A DNA stretch of 64,000 nt from CALDSL01 sp039810245 (GCA_039810245.1 JBDHWQ010000005.1:1-64000); one strand, 5' to 3'. Shown: positions 51,311 through 61,238, counted from the first letter of the stretch. Translations and numbers: made by a program. The notes: generated by a model not told the origin, from the sequence alone.

Positions 51311-53872
51311 ATGATCCCCGTTCATCTCTGCCTGTCCGGTTTCCTGTCGTACCTCGACCCGGTTGACCTGGATTTCACCACCTTCGACGTGGCATGTATC
51401 TCCGGTTCCAACGGGGCGGGGAAATCCTCGCTGCTGGACGCCATCACCTGGGTGCTGTTTGGTCAGGCGCGCCGCGGCGATGATGCCATCATCAACAGCC
51501 ACGCCAAAACCGCTGAAGTGACCCTCGACATGCAGTACGAAGGCCACAAGTACCGCGTGCAGCGCATCAAAACGCGCGATAAGTCAGTGGCGCTGGAGTT
51601 CTTCGTGTGCACGCCCGAGGGTGAGTGGCGCGCGCTGACCGAGCATACCGTGCGCGAGACTGAAAAACGCATCCGCCAGACGCTGCGCATGGATTACGAA
51701 ACCTTCGTCAATGCCTCGTTTTTCCTGCAGGGCAAGGCTGATTCGTTCGCGCAGCAGTCACCGGGCAACCGCAAGAAGATCCTGAGCAGCATTTTGGGGC
51801 TGGAAGTTTGGGAAACCTATCGCGCCAACGCTTACGAGCGGCGCAAGCTGGCCGAAAGTGAAGTCACCACCATCGATGGCATCCTGGATGAGATCAACAA
51901 GGAGCTGGGCGAGGAAGAGCAGCGCAAAGGGCGCTTGAAAGACCTGGAAGATGCGCTGGTGCAGTACGAAAACCTGCGCAAGGAAAAAGAGGCCACGCTG
52001 GATGCGCTGCGCCGCACAGCGGCATCGCTGGAAGAGCAGCGACGCATGGTGCAGGTGCTGCAGGGGCAGCTTCAGGCAGCGCGCGCGCGTCTGGCCGACC
52101 ACGACACGCAGCGCGAAGCGCGACAGCGCGAGCAGCAGCAGTACCGCGAGCGGCTGGCCAGTGAAACGGATGTGCAGGCAGCCTACCAGCGTTGGCAGGC
52201 TGCGCGCCAGGACCTGGAACGCTGGGACGCGGTGGCCGCGAACTTTCGCCAGCACGATCAGGAGCGCACCGCGCCTTTGATGGCCATTCGCGCCGAGGGC
52301 AGCAGGCTGGAACAGGAGCTCCAGAGTTTGCTGGCACAGGAACACGCTATCCAACAGGGCATGGAGCGCCTGCCGCTGCTGGAAGAGCAGATGAAAACCA
52401 CCGAAACCAGCCTGACGGAGCTGGCCGCGCGGCTTAATGAGCGTCCGGAACTGGAAAACACGATCCGCCGGCTGCACGTCGAGGCGGGTGAGGCCCAGGC
52501 GGAAAACCGCAGCCTGCGCGAGCAGATGACCGATCTGCGCCAGCGCATTGACCGTCTCAAAGAGATCGGCGGGGCGGTGTGCCCGCTGTGCGGCCAGCCG
52601 CTGGGCGCTGAGGAGCGCGAGCAGTTGATCCAATCGCTCGAAAATCAGGGGCGCGAAATGGGCGACGTGTTCCGCCAGAATCAGAAGCTGCTGCAAGATG
52701 GTGAAACACAGCGTAAGGAGATGGAAGCTCGGCTGGGCGAATTTGGCCCGCTGGAAGAAGATTTGCGCCGGCTGCATCGCATGGCAGACCAGCTCGCTGA
52801 CCAGCACCAGCAGGTGATCAGCTCATTAGATGCCTGGAAGAGCGGCGGCGCGCTGCGGCTGGCCGAAGTGCAGCGCCTATTGGACGAGGAGAATTACGCA
52901 CCCGAGGCACGCGCCGAGCTGGAGCGCATCAATGCGCTGTTGAAGGAGCTGGGCTATGACGCCGCCGCGCACGACGCGGTGCGCCGCGCCGAACAGGACG
53001 GGCGCAGCTCGGAAGAGGCACTGCGTCAGATCGAAGCCGCGCGTGCTGCCCTGGGCCCGCTGGAGCGCGAGCTGGAACGCCTGGATGAGCAGATAGCGGC
53101 TGAGCGGCTGAACGTGGAAGCCCAGCAAGCTGCCACGCGCAGCGCCGAAGAGCAGTACCGCGCCGGTGCGGACGCGCTGCCCGACCTGAACCAGGTGGAA
53201 CGCGACCTGTTCAACCTTCAGGAAAATGAGAATCGCGCCCGCATGCAAGTGGGCGGCGCGCGCCAGCAGGTGCAGGTGCTGGACACACTGCGCAAGCGCC
53301 ACAAAGATCAGGCGCAGCGCCGCGAGCTGGCCGCGCGCCAGGTGAACCAGCTCAAGACACTGGAGCGCGCGTTTGGCAAAGACGGCGTGCCAGCGCTGCT
53401 GATCGAACAGGCGCTGCCCGAGATCGAAACCCAGGCCAACGAAATTCTTGACCGGCTGAGCGGCGGTAACATGGCCGTGCGTTTCTCCACCCAGAAAGAT
53501 TACAAGGATAAATCGCGCGATGATAAGCGGGAAACGCTCGATATCATCATCAGCGATGCTTCAGGCGCGCGCGAGTACGAACTGTTTTCGGGCGGCGAGG
53601 CGTTCCGCGTCAATTTTGCCATCCGCCTGGCGTTGTCGCGCTTCCTTGCGCAGCGCGCCGGGGCGCGGTTGCAAACCCTGGTGATTGACGAGGGCTTTGG
53701 CAGCCAGGACGTGGAAGGCCGCCAGCGGCTGATTGAGGCCATCAACCTGGTGCGGCCGGATTTCGAGAAAATCCTGGCGATCACCCATCTGGAAGAGCTA
53801 AAAGAAGCATTCCCGGTGCGGATCGAGGTGGAGAAGACTGCGCGCGGTTCGCAGGTGCGGGTGATTGGATGA
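51311..53872 (+). CDS. sbcC: SbcC/Rad50-like SMC-type ATPase
   Basis: 853 aa. Walker A GSNGAGKSSLLD lies at about residue 35. A long coiled coil with a zinc hook CPLCGQPLG near residue 424 follows, then the C-terminal lobe with the SGGEAFRVNFAIRLALS signature and LVIDEGFGSQD Walker B. With SbcD it opens and trims DNA ends and hairpins. It is shorter than E. coli SbcC, closer to Rad50. The mate is at 41313. Its stop overlaps the next gene by 4 bp. Confidence 0.93.
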   Translation: MIPVHLCLSGFLSYLDPVDLDFTTFDVACISGSNGAGKSSLLDAITWVLFGQARRGDDAIINSHAKTAEVTLDMQYEGHKYRVQRIKTRDKSVALEFFVCTPEGEWRALTEHTVRETEKRIRQTLRMDYETFVNASFFLQGKADSFAQQSPGNRKKILSSILGLEVWETYRANAYERRKLAESEVTTIDGILDEINKELGEEEQRKGRLKDLEDALVQYENLRKEKEATLDALRRTAASLEEQRRMVQVLQGQLQAARARLADHDTQREARQREQQQYRERLASETDVQAAYQRWQAARQDLERWDAVAANFRQHDQERTAPLMAIRAEGSRLEQELQSLLAQEHAIQQGMERLPLLEEQMKTTETSLTELAARLNERPELENTIRRLHVEAGEAQAENRSLREQMTDLRQRIDRLKEIGGAVCPLCGQPLGAEEREQLIQSLENQGREMGDVFRQNQKLLQDGETQRKEMEARLGEFGPLEEDLRRLHRMADQLADQHQQVISSLDAWKSGGALRLAEVQRLLDEENYAPEARAELERINALLKELGYDAAAHDAVRRAEQDGRSSEEALRQIEAARAALGPLERELERLDEQIAAERLNVEAQQAATRSAEEQYRAGADALPDLNQVERDLFNLQENENRARMQVGGARQQVQVLDTLRKRHKDQAQRRELAARQVNQLKTLERAFGKDGVPALLIEQALPEIETQANEILDRLSGGNMAVRFSTQKDYKDKSRDDKRETLDIIISDASGAREYELFSGGEAFRVNFAIRLALSRFLAQRAGARLQTLVIDEGFGSQDVEGRQRLIEAINLVRPDFEKILAITHLEELKEAFPVRIEVEKTARGSQVRVIG

Positions 53873-54996
53873 GCGATATCGGGCTGCGATTGGGGATCCA
53901 GCAGCGCGTGCTGCCCACGTACCGGGCACAGTTGTTTGACACCCTGGCCGATGCCGCGCCGCTGGGGTTGAGCGTGTTTGCCGGGCTGCCGCGCCCCGAA
54001 GAAGCGATAGAAACCGCTGCCGCGCTGCGCCGCGCGGCGTTGTATCGCGCCACCAACGTGCACGTTGGCCATGGGCGCTCATATCTGTGTTACCAGCGCG
54101 GATTGGTAAGCTGGCTGGAAGCCTGGCGGCCGCAGGCCCTGATTGTTGAGGCAAACCCGCGCTACGTGAGCACGCCGCTGGGCGTACGCTGGATGCGCGC
54201 GCACCGCAGCCCGGTAATTGGCTGGGGGCTGGGCGCGCCGGAGAGCGGCGGGCGATTCGCCGGCCTGCTCCACTCCGCTCGGCAGTCTTTCCTGCACCAG
54301 TTTGATGCGTTAATCACCTACAGTAGCCAGGGAGCGCGCGAATATATTGCCCTGGGCTTCCCCCAGGAGCGCGTCTTTGTTGCTCCCAACGCCGTTGCGC
54401 CGCGCCCAACGCACCCGCTGCCTGAGCGCGCGCTGTTGGCGCAGCCGCATCAGCTTACCCTGCTGTTTGTAGGCCGGCTGCAGGCGCGCAAGCGCGTGGA
54501 TGTGCTCATCCAGGCCTGCGCCGCCCTGCCGGAAGGCTCGCGCCCGCACCTGTGGGTGGTGGGCGATGGACCCGAGCGCGCCGCACTGGAATCCCTGGCC
54601 AGAGAGACCTACCCCCGCGCGCGCTTTCTCGGTGCCCGATTTGGCGCAGACCTGGAGCGCATCTTCCTGGCGGCTGATCTGTTTGTGTTGCCCGGCACGG
54701 GTGGGCTGGCATTGCAGCAGGCGATGGCCTACGGGCTGCCAGTTTTGGCTGCCGAGGCCGACGGCACGCAGACCGACCTGGTACGACCGGGCAACGGCTG
54801 GCGGCTACCCCCCGGCGACCAGGCGGCCCTGGTGCACTGCCTGCTGGCGGCGCTTAGCGACGCTCCACGGCTGCGCGCGATGGGCGCAGAGTCGTACCGC
54901 ATTGCCAGCCAGGAAATCTACCTGGAAGGCATGATCGACGCTTTTGCGTGCGCGGTGCAGGCTGCGGCGGATTTTGCCGGGAAGCGAGCGCGCTGA
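53869..54996 (+). CDS. Family 4-type glycosyltransferase
   Basis: 375 aa, GT-B fold. The C-terminal donor domain has LLFVGRLQARKRVDVLIQA, VVGDGPERAALE, and a GGLALQQAMAYGLPVLAAEADG nucleotide-binding loop, although the E-x7-E motif is altered (LALQQA in place of PSLLEA). It probably builds a surface glycan. It overlaps sbcC by 4 bp (ATGA) and is 1 bp from the next glycosyltransferase. Confidence 0.88.
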   Translation: MSDIGLRLGIQQRVLPTYRAQLFDTLADAAPLGLSVFAGLPRPEEAIETAAALRRAALYRATNVHVGHGRSYLCYQRGLVSWLEAWRPQALIVEANPRYVSTPLGVRWMRAHRSPVIGWGLGAPESGGRFAGLLHSARQSFLHQFDALITYSSQGAREYIALGFPQERVFVAPNAVAPRPTHPLPERALLAQPHQLTLLFVGRLQARKRVDVLIQACAALPEGSRPHLWVVGDGPERAALESLARETYPRARFLGARFGADLERIFLAADLFVLPGTGGLALQQAMAYGLPVLAAEADGTQTDLVRPGNGWRLPPGDQAALVHCLLAALSDAPRLRAMGAESYRIASQEIYLEGMIDAFACAVQAAADFAGKRAR

Positions 54997-54997
54997 T

Positions 54998-56242
54998 ATG
55001 CACATCCTGCTGGTGGCAGACGGGCGCAGCCCGATTACCCGGCGTTGGGTGCAGGGCGCGCTGGCGCTGGGTCACCGATTGACGTTGGTTTCCACGTACC
55101 CCTGTGGCGACCTGCCCGGGGTAGACGCGCTGTTGATGCTCCCGGTGGCGTTTGCCGGGCTGGCAGGCAGCCAGGTGGGGCGGGTGACCCCCTCTGCGCC
55201 GGCCGCCGAGCCTGGCAAGGGCGGGCTGCGGCGGCGTTTTCGCTCGCTATTTGTGTCGGCGCGCTACCTGGCCGGCCCGCTGACACTGCCGCTATATGGG
55301 GCGCGCTTCCAGCGCATCGTGCGCGCGCTGCAGCCGGACGTGGTGCACGCGCTGCGTATTCCATTTGAAGGGCTGTTGGCAGCCTACACTCCGAAAGGTG
55401 TGCCGCTGGTGCTGTCGATCTGGGGCAACGACCTGACCCTGCACGCACTGCGCAGCCCGGACATGGCGCGCCTCACCCGCCGCGCGCTCCGGCGCGCCGA
55501 TGGATTGATGGCCGACGCGCGGCGCGATCTGCGCCTGGGGCGCGAGTGGGGTTTTGATTTACAGCGCCCGGCGCTGGTGGTGCCGGGCAGTGGTGGCGTG
55601 AACCTGAGCGATCTGCGCGCGGCGCGCGGCAGCGCGGACGTGTTGCTGTCGGCGCTGCCGGCGAATGCGCCGCTGGTGGTCAACCCGCGCGGCTTCCGGC
55701 CAGGCAGCGTGCGCACCGAGGTATTCTTCCAGTCGATCCCCTATGTGCTGCAGCACCGCACAGACGTGCATTTTCTGTGCGCCGGGATGGCCGGCCAGAG
55801 TGAAGCCCTGCGCTGGGTGGAAAAATGCAAAATCGAGCCGCAGGTACACCTGCTGCCGTACCTGTCGCAGCCCGAGCTGTGGGACATCTTCCTGCGCGCC
55901 GCGGTGACGGTTTCAGTCAGCGCGCATGATGGCACGCCCAACTCGCTGCTGGAAGCCATGGGCTGCGGCTGTTTCCCGGTGGCCGGAGATATTGAATCAT
56001 TGCGCGAATGGATCACCCCGGGTGTAAACGGCATGCTGGTAGACCCGGAGCAGCCCCAGGCTCTGGCCGAAGCCGTGCTGCTGGCGCTGGAGCATCCCAA
56101 TCTGCGCGTGGCGGCCGGCGAAAAGAATATGCGCCTGGTTTCTGAGCGCGCCGAGGCTAACCTGGTGCGCGCGCAGATCGAAGTGTTTTACCAGCGCATG
56201 GCCGGGGGGCTGCCCGCTGCCAGTGACCCCGACGCGCACTGA
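54998..56242 (+). CDS. Family 4-type glycosyltransferase
   Basis: 414 aa from the ATG at 54998, 1 bp after the upstream stop. The GT-B fold has MHILLVADGRSPITRRWVQGA at the N terminus and NSLLEAMGCGCFPVAGDIESLREW in the donor domain with the E-x7-E type motif. A Gly/Arg-rich insertion lies near residues 65-85. It is probably paired with the preceding enzyme in glycan assembly. It converges on the PlsY-like gene with a 2-bp gap. Confidence 0.9.
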   Translation: MHILLVADGRSPITRRWVQGALALGHRLTLVSTYPCGDLPGVDALLMLPVAFAGLAGSQVGRVTPSAPAAEPGKGGLRRRFRSLFVSARYLAGPLTLPLYGARFQRIVRALQPDVVHALRIPFEGLLAAYTPKGVPLVLSIWGNDLTLHALRSPDMARLTRRALRRADGLMADARRDLRLGREWGFDLQRPALVVPGSGGVNLSDLRAARGSADVLLSALPANAPLVVNPRGFRPGSVRTEVFFQSIPYVLQHRTDVHFLCAGMAGQSEALRWVEKCKIEPQVHLLPYLSQPELWDIFLRAAVTVSVSAHDGTPNSLLEAMGCGCFPVAGDIESLREWITPGVNGMLVDPEQPQALAEAVLLALEHPNLRVAAGEKNMRLVSERAEANLVRAQIEVFYQRMAGGLPAASDPDAH

Positions 56243-56244
56243 GC

Positions 56245-56961
56245 CTATCCGCCGGGCATTTTTACGCCCAGCATCTTTGCCATTTTGGTGAAGCCGCGGC
56301 CCATGGGCGTCGAGTCCATCCAACCGTCGCCCACACTGGCTTCACCTGCGCGCATCTTGCGCAGGATTAATAGCGCCTGTGGCAGCATGCCCAGAACAAA
56401 GAACACAACCGTGCCCACCCCGTAAGCGATGTGCGCCCCGTCGCCAAAGCGCAGCCACATCCACGGGATGAGCAGGAATACCCACAAGATCAGCGCGGCG
56501 GGCACACTGCGCAGGATCAACATGCCGATCAGAGTGCCGGCGATGGGCAGCACCGGCACGGCCAGCCAGTCAATCACCAGCAGACTGCCGATCATCACCG
56601 AGTAGCCGCCGCTGCCTTTGAAGCGGTGGTACAGCGGGTAAATATGCCCCGCCAGCACCATGATTGCCGCGAACAGGTAATACTGCTGGCCGGAGAACAG
56701 CAGCCGCGCGCCCAGCACCACCACCAGGCCTTTGAGAATATCCAGCACGCTGACCAGCATGCCCCAGTTCGCGCCCAGCGCCGCGCCCACGGTGCTGGCG
56801 CTGACCGAAGACAGGTCGAAGGACTGGCCGGTTTCGGCATCTTTGAGCTGAAATTTTTCGATGTCTTTGCCGGTTTTCGCCCGGTAAACGATGCGCGCAA
56901 ACGATAAACTGCCCACCAGGTAACCAATGAGCGCAATCAGCACGGCGATGCGGATATCCAT
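56245..56961 (-). CDS. PlsY-like glycerol-3-phosphate acyltransferase family protein
   Basis: 238 aa with about 6 TM helices. The start GYLVGSLSFARIV, the VSVLDILKGLVVV helix and GHIYPLYHRFKGSGG match the order of PlsY motifs. However, the GSGNxGATN part of motif 1 is replaced (LSSVSASTVGAALG) after an insertion, and the second Lys of the phosphate loop (KGGKG) is lost. It may acylate another acceptor or be inactive. An AAGGGGTGGG site precedes the start. Confidence 0.75.
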   Translation of the reverse strand: MDIRIAVLIALIGYLVGSLSFARIVYRAKTGKDIEKFQLKDAETGQSFDLSSVSASTVGAALGANWGMLVSVLDILKGLVVVLGARLLFSGQQYYLFAAIMVLAGHIYPLYHRFKGSGGYSVMIGSLLVIDWLAVPVLPIAGTLIGMLILRSVPAALILWVFLLIPWMWLRFGDGAHIAYGVGTVVFFVLGMLPQALLILRKMRAGEASVGDGWMDSTPMGRGFTKMAKMLGVKMPGG

Positions 56962-57094
56962 AACCCACCCCTTTTTGGATATTGTCAGATGTAGGGTTTT
57001 GACAGGAAACTGTGTTTAGTATAGCGAATGCCTGCACAGTGTTCAATAGGGTAACGCATAATGTAGGGAGAAAAGTATCTTTCCCTGGCTGCTA

Positions 57095-57100
57095 TATAAT
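57095..57100 (+). promoter_or_regulatory. -10 box placed for a leaderless mRNA
   Basis: TATAAT ends 6 bp before the polX ATG at 57107. No Shine-Dalgarno is present. Confidence 0.65.
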
Positions 57101-57106
57101 AACCAT

Positions 57107-58837
57107 ATGGATAATTACGCGTTAGCCGAGATTTTTGACCGGATTGGATCGCTCCTGGAAATCAAGGGCGAAGTCGTTTACAAGTACCTGGCGTACCGCA
57201 AAGCCGCCGACAGCCTGCGCAGCCTCGGGGAAGATGTCAACCAGATAGCCCATGAAGGCCGGCTGACGGATATTCCTGGGGTGGGCAAGGCCATCGCGGA
57301 AAAGATTCAAGAGCTGCTCTCCACCGGGCGGCTGGAATTCCTGGAAAAGCTGGAAGCAGAAATCCCGCCCACACTGGTGGAATTGCTGGATGTGCCGGAT
57401 GTCGGCCCGCGCAAGGCGAAAATGTTGTACCAGCAGGCTGGCATAAAAAGCCTGGCTGACCTGGAAGCCGCGGCGCGCGCCGGCAAGCTGCAGGGTCTTC
57501 CCGGCATCGGTGAAAAGACCGAGGCGCGCATCCTTTCGGGCATCGACGCGGTGCGCCGGCGCAGCAAGCGCATGATGCTGGACGTGGCGCGCGGCCACGC
57601 CCAGCGCTGGGTGAGCTGGTTGCGCGAGCAGCCCGGAGTGACCAATGCCGAAGCGGCCGGCAGCCTGCGGCGATGGAAAACCACCGTGGGCGACCTGGAC
57701 CTGGTGGCTACCGCTGATGATCCGGCTGCGGTAATGGAAGCCTTCACCCACCACCCGGACGTGCGTACCGTTCTGGGTGAAGGCTACAACAAGTCCAGCG
57801 TGGAGCTACGCAGTGGGTTGAATGTCCAGTTGTGGATCCAGCCACAATCCAACTGGGGCAGCCTGCTGCAGTTTGTTACCGGCTCGAAGGACCATAATGT
57901 GCGCGTGCGCGAGCTGGCGCAGAAGAAGGGCCTGTCACTTTCCGAGCGGGGCTTCCTGCGCGAGGATGGCAGCGAAATTGTGTGCGAGACGGAAGAAGAA
58001 GTCTACGAGGTGTTGGGGCTGGCGTGGATGCCGCCCGAGATGCGGGAAGATCGCGGCGAGGTGGAAGCAGCGCGTAAGAAGAAAATCCCGGCTCTGATCC
58101 GCGTGGAAGATCGCCTGGCCGAGCTGCACACGCATACCACCTGGAGCGACGGCGGGGCCAGCCTGGAAGAAATGGTGCGCGCCGCCGCGCAGCGCGGCCT
58201 GCGCGCCTACGCCATTACCGATCACTCGGCGGGGCTGGGCGTGACCAATGGCCTGACCCCTGAGAGGCTGCGCGCGCAGCGCGAGGAGATTGACGCGCTG
58301 CAGGCAAAACTTGGGCAAGAAATCCTGCTGCTGCAGGGCTCGGAAGTGGAGATCCACGCCGACGGCCACCTGGAGTTTTCGGATGAGGTGCTCGCCAGCC
58401 TGGATGTGGCGATCGCTTCGCTCCATACCGGGCTGCGCCAGCCGCGCGAACAGGTCACCGAACGGCTGATCAATGCCATTCGCAACCCGCATATCGACAT
58501 TATCGGCCACCTGAGCGGGCGGCTGCTGCCGAACCGCGAGGGCGCCGACCTTGACATGGAAGCCGTGCTAAAGGCCGCGCTGGAAAGCGGTGTATGCCTG
58601 GAGATCAACGCCAGCCCGTACCGGCTGGACCTTGACGAGGTGTACGCCCGTCGCGCGGCGGAGATGGGCATCCTGCTATCGATTAACACCGATGCGCACC
58701 GCCCGCAGGAACTGGACCTGGCGATCTATGGCGTTTCGGTGGCGCGCCGCGCCTGGGTGCGCCCGGAGCAGGTGATCAATACCTGGGAGCCGGAGCGCCT
58801 GCGCGACTGGCTGCGCAGCCGCGGCAAAAAGCGCTAG
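57107..58837 (+). CDS. polX: DNA polymerase X with PHP domain
   Basis: 576 aa. HhH elements (LTDIPGVGKAIAEKI, LLDVPDVGPRKAK, LQGLPGIGEKTEARI) are followed by the X-family nucleotidyltransferase palm with the GDLDLV metal motif near residue 196 and a C-terminal PHP phosphoesterase (ELHTHTTWSDG, AITDHS, INTDAHRP). It fills short gaps in repair, and the PHP part adds 3'-5' exonuclease. The equivalent of the third palm Asp reads LNVQLWI, lacking an obvious acid, which could weaken polymerisation. The mRNA looks leaderless. Confidence 0.92.
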   Translation: MDNYALAEIFDRIGSLLEIKGEVVYKYLAYRKAADSLRSLGEDVNQIAHEGRLTDIPGVGKAIAEKIQELLSTGRLEFLEKLEAEIPPTLVELLDVPDVGPRKAKMLYQQAGIKSLADLEAAARAGKLQGLPGIGEKTEARILSGIDAVRRRSKRMMLDVARGHAQRWVSWLREQPGVTNAEAAGSLRRWKTTVGDLDLVATADDPAAVMEAFTHHPDVRTVLGEGYNKSSVELRSGLNVQLWIQPQSNWGSLLQFVTGSKDHNVRVRELAQKKGLSLSERGFLREDGSEIVCETEEEVYEVLGLAWMPPEMREDRGEVEAARKKKIPALIRVEDRLAELHTHTTWSDGGASLEEMVRAAAQRGLRAYAITDHSAGLGVTNGLTPERLRAQREEIDALQAKLGQEILLLQGSEVEIHADGHLEFSDEVLASLDVAIASLHTGLRQPREQVTERLINAIRNPHIDIIGHLSGRLLPNREGADLDMEAVLKAALESGVCLEINASPYRLDLDEVYARRAAEMGILLSINTDAHRPQELDLAIYGVSVARRAWVRPEQVINTWEPERLRDWLRSRGKKR

Positions 58838-58860
58838 ATGCAGGCTGTTCATGCATAGCA

Positions 58861-58897
58861 CAGAACGTTCCCCGAGCCTTTCGAAGGGAACGTTCTG
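58861..58897. terminator. Hairpin between convergent genes
   Basis: Perfect 12-bp stem CAGAACGTTCCC/GGGAACGTTCTG, 13-nt loop, no T-run. Confidence 0.6.
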
Positions 58898-58913
58898 GTT
58901 GCGTGCGTAGTGG

Positions 58914-61238
58914 CTAAGGGATCGCGCCGAAGACCACCTGGTTGCGGAAGGCCAGGAACACCACTCGGTTGGGGTTGATCGCAAACGCGGTGACCGGCTT
59001 TTTGGGCAGCGGGAAATCGCGCTCCTGCTCGGGGTCCTGGCGCATTTCGCGTTGGAAGTTCAGTCGCAGGCTAAAGTGGTAGATGGCCGGGCCTTTGCTG
59101 TCTAGCATGAACAGCGACGGGTCGGGCGGCTGCGTGGTGACCATCTGCAGGAAGCCGGCATCCGAGAAGCTCTGCACCGCGCCATCCGCCGCTCCGTAGG
59201 GAGCCGGGTCGTTGCAGCGCGTGGGCGAGAAATCGAAGCCCGAATAGGTACACACGGTCATCTGCCCGCTGGATCGCAGCAGGTACAGATCATCGCTGTA
59301 CAGGGCAATGTCGATCACGTCCGCCAGGTTGGGTACTTCATTGCCAAAGAACAACCGCGGCCGGTCACTAAAGGCGTAATCCACGCCATCAAAGCGCCAT
59401 ACGGCGTTATTTTGCAAGTCCAACACGTACAGGTCGCCGTTGTTTAGCGCCATCGCGGTAATCTTACCCCAGTTGTTTTCGGGCGCGGCCAGCACGGCTG
59501 CCTCAGGGGTTTCACCAGGCTTGCAGTACAACAGGTTACCCAGCGCATCCACCGCCAGCACGCTGGCCTTTGAAGCCGTGTTGGGCGGTAAGGTGGCCAT
59601 ACCCACCAGCGGACCGATGATCTTATTGCCCACCGGGCCAGGCCCGCAGGAGAAGTTTGGGTCGTACTCGTAAGAGCGCGTGGCGCGGGTCATGCGCAGC
59701 ACGCGGCCGGATGTCGCGTCGAGCAGGTACAGCTCGTTGTTGGTGGCGGCCATGCGCGTAACGTTGATACTGTCGGCCAGCACGCCGGTAAAAGCGGGGG
59801 CCAGCGCCAGGCGCACAATGCCATCCAGCGAGTCCATAGCAGCCTGGGCTTTGCGCCGCAGCGTAATCGATTCATCGTCCTGGCCAAACTCTTCGGATTT
59901 GTTGACCCAGTACATCACCTGTTCCCAGTTGGCGCGGCGCTGGGTATTGTCGGTTTGCGCCGCGGCCAGGTCGGCAAAACCACGCGCCTGCTGCATGTAC
60001 ACGATGCGCTGCTCGCTGGCCCCGGCGCGGAAGTACATTGCCGTGGCCGCCGCGGTGACAATGATCGGAATGGCGACAGCGATAAAAATCAGCGTGGCAG
60101 TGGATGGGGTCATCGATGCCTGCGCCCCCGGGATGCGTGGCAGGGCGCCGCCCACGGCGCGGCCGGCGCGGACGCGGGCTTTGCGCATGCGCCGGAAGAA
60201 CGCAGCAATGCGCCGTGCCAGCGGGTTCGGCCCCGCCGGCGCTCCCGTGGTTGGCTGGGATACGGCCGGCGCGTGGTGCAGCAGCCCGCCCAGTCCCGGC
60301 TTTTTGGCTGCCGGGGCCTGCCCGGCCGCGGCTGCCATCTGCGCGCGGCGTTCCTGCACGCGGCGGCGCGCCTGGCTGGTCACGGACGTGGTGACCAGCG
60401 GTGTTTCTGGCGTTACGGGCGGCTCGCTTTCCGTCGCCACAGGCTCAAGACTTTCCGCTTCAGGCGCGGGTGTGGCGGCCTGCTCGGTTGGCGTGCTGCG
60501 CGCCGGCGCCGGCGGGATGGCGGGGTGCGACTGCGCGCCGGGCGCGCTCTGCGCGGGAACGGGCACCACGGGTGCTGGCGTTGGGGCAGCGGCGGGGGCC
60601 AGCGGCTCGCTGCGCACCTGGCCGGAGCCGTTCTCAAAACGCAGCAGCCCGCCGCGCAATCCTTCTGGTGCGCGCGCCAGCAGTGCAGCGCCATCACGCG
60701 CGGATAGGCCAGCCAGCGCGTCCGGCCAGCTCTCAGGTGGATCAGTCACCAGCAGCAGGCCGTCGCCTTCGGCCAGCGTGGTCTGGAAGAAACGCAGCGG
60801 CACGCTGCGGCTGGCGCCCAGACCGCGGCCAGCGCTGGACGGGTCGTAGTAATCCGCGGCGCTGCCATTGGACAGGTGGATGGTATGGGTGGGGCCGGCG
60901 TGTGCAATATACGCCAGGCTGCCGCGCATGACGCACAGGTTAAGGGTCAGAATTTGCGCGGCACGGTCCGAGCGCGCCAGCAGATTTTCGTTCAGGGCTT
61001 CAACCGCTTCTTTGATGGCCGAGGTGACCGTGCCGCCGGTGCGGTAATACACCTCGCTCAGTCGCTGGAAGGCCTCGGCGGCCAGCTCGGGGGTCAGCGG
61101 CTGGGCGGTAGCGCTGGACAGGCACACCGCCAGCAGGTCCGAAGCGCGGTGGCGATCAACGCGGCGCGGCGCGGCGGTAGCCTGAAAGCCGGGTAGATCA
61201 GGCATGCGATTGAGAGGGGTGAGGATCAGATCAAACAC
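58914..61238 (-). CDS. Membrane protein with PP2C-like pseudo-phosphatase and propeller-like exterior
   Basis: 774 aa. Residues about 1-210 follow the strand order of PP2C/SpoIIE phosphatases (LTLNLCVMRGSLAYIAHAGPT, LAEGDGLLLVTDPPES), but the metal-binding DG and SDG acids are missing. A long Pro/Ala-rich linker (about 215-370) and one TM helix (about 378-400) follow. The remaining 370 residues carry repeated beta-strand units (NNELYLLDATSGRVLRM, NGDLYVLDLQNNAVWRF, SDDLYLLRSSGQ), like a beta-propeller outside the cell. Family and function unknown. Confidence 0.75.
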   Translation of the reverse strand: MFDLILTPLNRMPDLPGFQATAAPRRVDRHRASDLLAVCLSSATAQPLTPELAAEAFQRLSEVYYRTGGTVTSAIKEAVEALNENLLARSDRAAQILTLNLCVMRGSLAYIAHAGPTHTIHLSNGSAADYYDPSSAGRGLGASRSVPLRFFQTTLAEGDGLLLVTDPPESWPDALAGLSARDGAALLARAPEGLRGGLLRFENGSGQVRSEPLAPAAAPTPAPVVPVPAQSAPGAQSHPAIPPAPARSTPTEQAATPAPEAESLEPVATESEPPVTPETPLVTTSVTSQARRRVQERRAQMAAAAGQAPAAKKPGLGGLLHHAPAVSQPTTGAPAGPNPLARRIAAFFRRMRKARVRAGRAVGGALPRIPGAQASMTPSTATLIFIAVAIPIIVTAAATAMYFRAGASEQRIVYMQQARGFADLAAAQTDNTQRRANWEQVMYWVNKSEEFGQDDESITLRRKAQAAMDSLDGIVRLALAPAFTGVLADSINVTRMAATNNELYLLDATSGRVLRMTRATRSYEYDPNFSCGPGPVGNKIIGPLVGMATLPPNTASKASVLAVDALGNLLYCKPGETPEAAVLAAPENNWGKITAMALNNGDLYVLDLQNNAVWRFDGVDYAFSDRPRLFFGNEVPNLADVIDIALYSDDLYLLRSSGQMTVCTYSGFDFSPTRCNDPAPYGAADGAVQSFSDAGFLQMVTTQPPDPSLFMLDSKGPAIYHFSLRLNFQREMRQDPEQERDFPLPKKPVTAFAINPNRVVFLAFRNQVVFGAIP

